Assembly (NCBI GenBank): GCA_018064575.1
Contig: JAGHUZ010000160.1
Coordinates: forward strand, 1-9,176
Origin: Candidatus Minthomonas equi
Lineage (GTDB): Bacteria > Bacteroidota > Bacteroidia > Bacteroidales > UBA932
Length of the DNA stretch: 9,176 nucleotides
Reading direction: 5' to 3'
Part shown: piece by piece, positions 6,696 through 9,176 of the stretch
Position numbering within the stretch: position 1 is the stretch's first letter
How the letters are laid out: each line of letters begins with the position of its first letter
Made by a program: the position numbers and the translations under genes
Notes under the pieces: model-generated
Seen by the model: only the letters and a program-made list of their open reading frames with translations
What the model was told of the DNA's origin: nothing
The model's database searches: none

Positions 6696-9104
6696 ATGAG
6701 AATCAAGATCATTCCCACCGTTCTTACGGTAATGGTTTCCCTTTCTTGTGCGCAGAAGGAGACTTCTGACCCGTCACTCACTTATTTCTTCAATGCTCCT
6801 TCCGCCCAATGGGAGGAAAGTTTTCCTCTCGGCAATGGTCGTATAGGTATGATGCCGGACGGCGGCATTCGGAAAGAGACGATAGTCCTGAACGAAAGTT
6901 CTGTGTGGTCGGGCAGCCGTCAGAATTCAGATAATCCCAAGGCAGTGGAATCTCTGGCGAAAATCCGCGAACTTCTATTCGCCGGAAAAAATGACCTGGC
7001 TCAGGAACTGATGTATGATACTTTTGTCTGCGGTGGGGAGGGTACCGGACACGGTTCTGGGTTTAAATGCCCGTATGGTTCCTATCAACTTTTCGGAAAT
7101 CTGGTGGTGGAACAGAATACCGCCACGGAGGACGCCGCTGCTTACAGGAGGGAGCTCAGACTGCCGGAGGCCATATCGGAGGAATCGTTCACCGTCGGGG
7201 GAGTTACATACGGCAGAACATATTTCGCTTCCTACAGCGATGATATCTGTCTGATACGCTACACTGCGGACAGGAAGGGTGCCATTGGCCTTAAAATTTC
7301 AATGAACAGGGATTCAGACATAGAGATGAGACCTGAGTGGCAGCCTGCCGTCAGTGTAAAGGACGGGGATTTGATTTATCGCTGTACGATGCTCTCCGGT
7401 TTGGAAACAGATGAAAATCCGCAACCTGGCGGTATGGAAATAGGGGGAAGGGTAAAAGTTCTGCTTCCCGGAGGGGGCGAACTGGTTTCTGAAGACGGGA
7501 AAACGCTTTCGGTCATAAATGCTGACGAAGTCATCCTGCTGGTGGCTATGTGTACCGATTATTATGGCGGGGATGTGGAAAATGAACTTAGCGGGACTAT
7601 TGATAAAGCTTTGGCTTTGAAGTATGATGAACTTGTGAAACGTCATACCGAATCTTTCGGGAAAATGTTCGGCAGGGTGTCTGTCGATTTCGGGCATAAT
7701 CCCGAGAAGGAAGCTATGCCTATGGACAAGCGGCTTCAGGCTTTTCACTCTGATGGTGATGACCCTTCGCTGGCGGCTCTTTATTACCAGTTCGGGCGTT
7801 ATCTCCTGGTATCTTCCACCAGGGAGGGGTGTCTGCCTCCAAATCTTCAGGGTATATGGGCGAATACCATCGGAACTCCGTGGAACGGGGATTATCACCT
7901 GAACATAAATCTTCAGATGAATCTGTGGCCGGCTGAAGTGGGTAATCTTTCGGAACTGCATTTACCCCTGTTCGAATGGATGAAGAAACAGGTTCCAAGC
8001 GGACAGCATACCGCTCAGGTGTTCTACGGCTCACGCGGATGGACTATGCATACACCCGGAAACGTTTGGGAATATTCCGCTCCCGGGGAGCATCCGTCGT
8101 GGGGTGCTTCCAATACATCGGCCGCCTGGCTTTGCGAACATCTGTATGAACATTACAGGTTTACAGGGGATGGGGAATTCCTGAAAGAAGTTTATCCCAT
8201 AATGAAAGAAGCCGCCCTCTTTTTCGTGGATATGCTGGTGGAGAATCCCAATACCCATTATCTTGTGACAGCTCCCACCAATTCTCCTGAAAACAGTTTT
8301 ATCCTTCCTAACGGTCACCGTGTCTCTGTATGCGCCGGTTCTACTATGGATAATCAGATTATACGTGAACTGTTCACGAATGTCAGGGAAGCTGCCTCGA
8401 TTCTCGGGACAGATGCGGCATTTGCCGACACTCTTTCCGACAGGCTTTCACGTCTGAAGCCGACCACCATAGGGGATGACGGCAGAATTATGGAATGGAT
8501 GGAGCCGTATGAGGAAGCTGAAATTAATCATAGACACGTCTCTCACCTTTACGGACTTCATCCCGCCAACGAAATTACTGTAGATGGAACCCCGGAACTG
8601 GCCGCGGCCGCCAGAAAGACGCTTGAAGTGCGCGGTGACGTGAGTACGGGATGGTCGATGGCTTGGAAAATCAATTTCTGGGCCCGGCTCAGAGACGGTG
8701 AGCATGCATTCAAACTGTTCCGCGATCTGCTGAAGCCCATAAAGGAAACGGAGTTCAATTATATCGACGGCGGAGGAACCTATCCTAATCTCTTCTGTGG
8801 TCACCAACCTTATCAGATAGACGGTAACTTCGGTGGGTGCGCCGGTATCGCCGAGATGCTTGTGCAAAGTCAGGGAGAATCCATAGTCCTGCTTCCGGCA
8901 TTGCCTCAGGCATGGAAAGACGGCTCCTTCAAGGGGCTATGTGTGCGCGGAGGAGGAGAAATGGACGCCTCGTGGAATGATGGAAAGATAACCTCGGCGA
9001 AACTTACTGCCCGTGGCGACGGAACGTTTTTCGTGGATGGACTGATGAAGGAAGCGGTAAGCCTGAAAAAAGGGGAGTCGTGGTCGTATCAGTCTGTCAA
9101 TTGA
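6696..9104 (+). CDS. GH95 alpha-L-fucosidase-type lipoprotein
   Basis: An 802-residue inverting exo-glycosidase, typical length for GH95, which hydrolyses terminal alpha-1,2-L-fucose or, in some members, alpha-L-galactose. The signal ends VSLSC-18; the cysteine followed by AQKETSD suggests a lipoprotein, possibly surface-exposed since the charged KE resembles Bacteroidota lipoprotein export signals. The lipobox is imperfect, with Ser at -3. Domains are an N-terminal beta domain (about 28-290, with SFPLGNGRIGMM and NESSVWSG), a linker, the (alpha/alpha)6 barrel (about 340-710) and a C-terminal beta domain. Active-site residues by comparison with Bifidobacterium AfcA are N403 and N405 (HLNINLQMNLWPAE), general acid E532 (TNSPENSF) and D709 (YQIDGNFGG); all are present. 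The HRHVSHLYGLHP segment (612-623) is also intact. The start lies 4 bp after the transporter stop, so the two are translated from one message. Family is certain; fucose versus galactose is not settled. Confidence 0.94.
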   Translation: MRIKIIPTVLTVMVSLSCAQKETSDPSLTYFFNAPSAQWEESFPLGNGRIGMMPDGGIRKETIVLNESSVWSGSRQNSDNPKAVESLAKIRELLFAGKNDLAQELMYDTFVCGGEGTGHGSGFKCPYGSYQLFGNLVVEQNTATEDAAAYRRELRLPEAISEESFTVGGVTYGRTYFASYSDDICLIRYTADRKGAIGLKISMNRDSDIEMRPEWQPAVSVKDGDLIYRCTMLSGLETDENPQPGGMEIGGRVKVLLPGGGELVSEDGKTLSVINADEVILLVAMCTDYYGGDVENELSGTIDKALALKYDELVKRHTESFGKMFGRVSVDFGHNPEKEAMPMDKRLQAFHSDGDDPSLAALYYQFGRYLLVSSTREGCLPPNLQGIWANTIGTPWNGDYHLNINLQMNLWPAEVGNLSELHLPLFEWMKKQVPSGQHTAQVFYGSRGWTMHTPGNVWEYSAPGEHPSWGASNTSAAWLCEHLYEHYRFTGDGEFLKEVYPIMKEAALFFVDMLVENPNTHYLVTAPTNSPENSFILPNGHRVSVCAGSTMDNQIIRELFTNVREAASILGTDAAFADTLSDRLSRLKPTTIGDDGRIMEWMEPYEEAEINHRHVSHLYGLHPANEITVDGTPELAAAARKTLEVRGDVSTGWSMAWKINFWARLRDGEHAFKLFRDLLKPIKETEFNYIDGGGTYPNLFCGHQPYQIDGNFGGCAGIAEMLVQSQGESIVLLPALPQAWKDGSFKGLCVRGGGEMDASWNDGKITSAKLTARGDGTFFVDGLMKEAVSLKKGESWSYQSVN

Positions 9105-9176
9105 TGGCGGATATCATCCAATTCTTTTCCACTGGGATCAAGGTGATGGTGTAGGTGAGGATTTGTTCCTTGTAAG
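9097..9176 (-). CDS. C-terminal tail of a convergent gene (runs off right edge)
   Basis: A minus-strand frame enters from the right edge and stops at TGA 9099-9097, giving 25 residues: YKEQILTYTITLIPVEKNW then MISAIN. Alternating hydrophobic residues resemble a closing beta-strand, as in NTF2-like or SnoaL-like proteins, and the codons (AAG, ATC, CTC, ACC, TAC) are those preferred elsewhere in the window. These points favour a real gene over the other frames of this stretch. It overlaps the end of the GH95 gene by 8 bp in convergent orientation, so no terminator lies between them. The fragment is too short to assign a family; another minus-strand frame here is also open but reads less naturally. 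Confidence 0.5.
   Translation of the reverse strand, partial: YKEQILTYTITLIPVEKNWMISAIN

Noticed and set aside
9104..9154. ATG overlapping the GH95 stop, as the start of a third gene in the rightward operon
   Set aside because: The frame reads only 16 codons before a TAG, so it cannot encode a continuing gene.

Overview
The window looks like a carbohydrate-degradation locus from a gut-type member of the Bacteroidota, most likely the order Bacteroidales. The evidence is the gene families, the lack of clear Shine-Dalgarno sequences before most starts, a Bacteroidota-type promoter motif (TAnnTTTG with an upstream TTG), and a lipoprotein-type signal on one glycosidase. I cannot name the species. 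No RNA gene, insertion sequence, CRISPR array or integration site is visible.

The layout is two divergent operons around one short control region (5236-5350). The leftward arm reads, in transcription order, a divergent GH20-like glycosidase (5235-3709), a cytoplasmic Gfo/Idh/MocA oxidoreductase (3657-2623), a GH78-type alpha-L-rhamnosidase (2615-270), and the start of another secreted protein, probably a glycosidase, that runs off the left edge (268-1). Spacings are 51, 7 and 1 bp, so the last three are almost certainly co-transcribed. The rightward arm holds a FucP-type sugar/proton symporter (5351-6691) and, 4 bp on, a GH95 alpha-L-fucosidase-type lipoprotein (6696-9104). Beyond it, the tail of a convergent minus-strand gene appears to overlap the fucosidase end by 8 bp.

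The likely joint role is exo-trimming of a deoxysugar-bearing glycan outside the cytoplasm (L-fucose or L-galactose by GH95, L-rhamnose by GH78, another residue by the GH20-like enzyme). A monosaccharide would then be imported by the symporter and perhaps oxidised by the MocA-type enzyme. There is no SusC/SusD pair, sensor or repressor in the window, so the locus is either part of a larger system or a stand-alone periplasmic unit.

The most striking feature is in the control region: a perfect 21-bp inverted repeat with a 10-nt spacer. It contains two overlapping, mirror-image Bacteroidota promoters, one for each operon, and each arm carries an internal TTGT-N6-ACAA dyad that could be an operator. 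The GH20-like protein is the second point of interest. It keeps the catalytic Asp-Glu pair but appears to have lost several residues that canonical GH20 enzymes use to bind the sugar.
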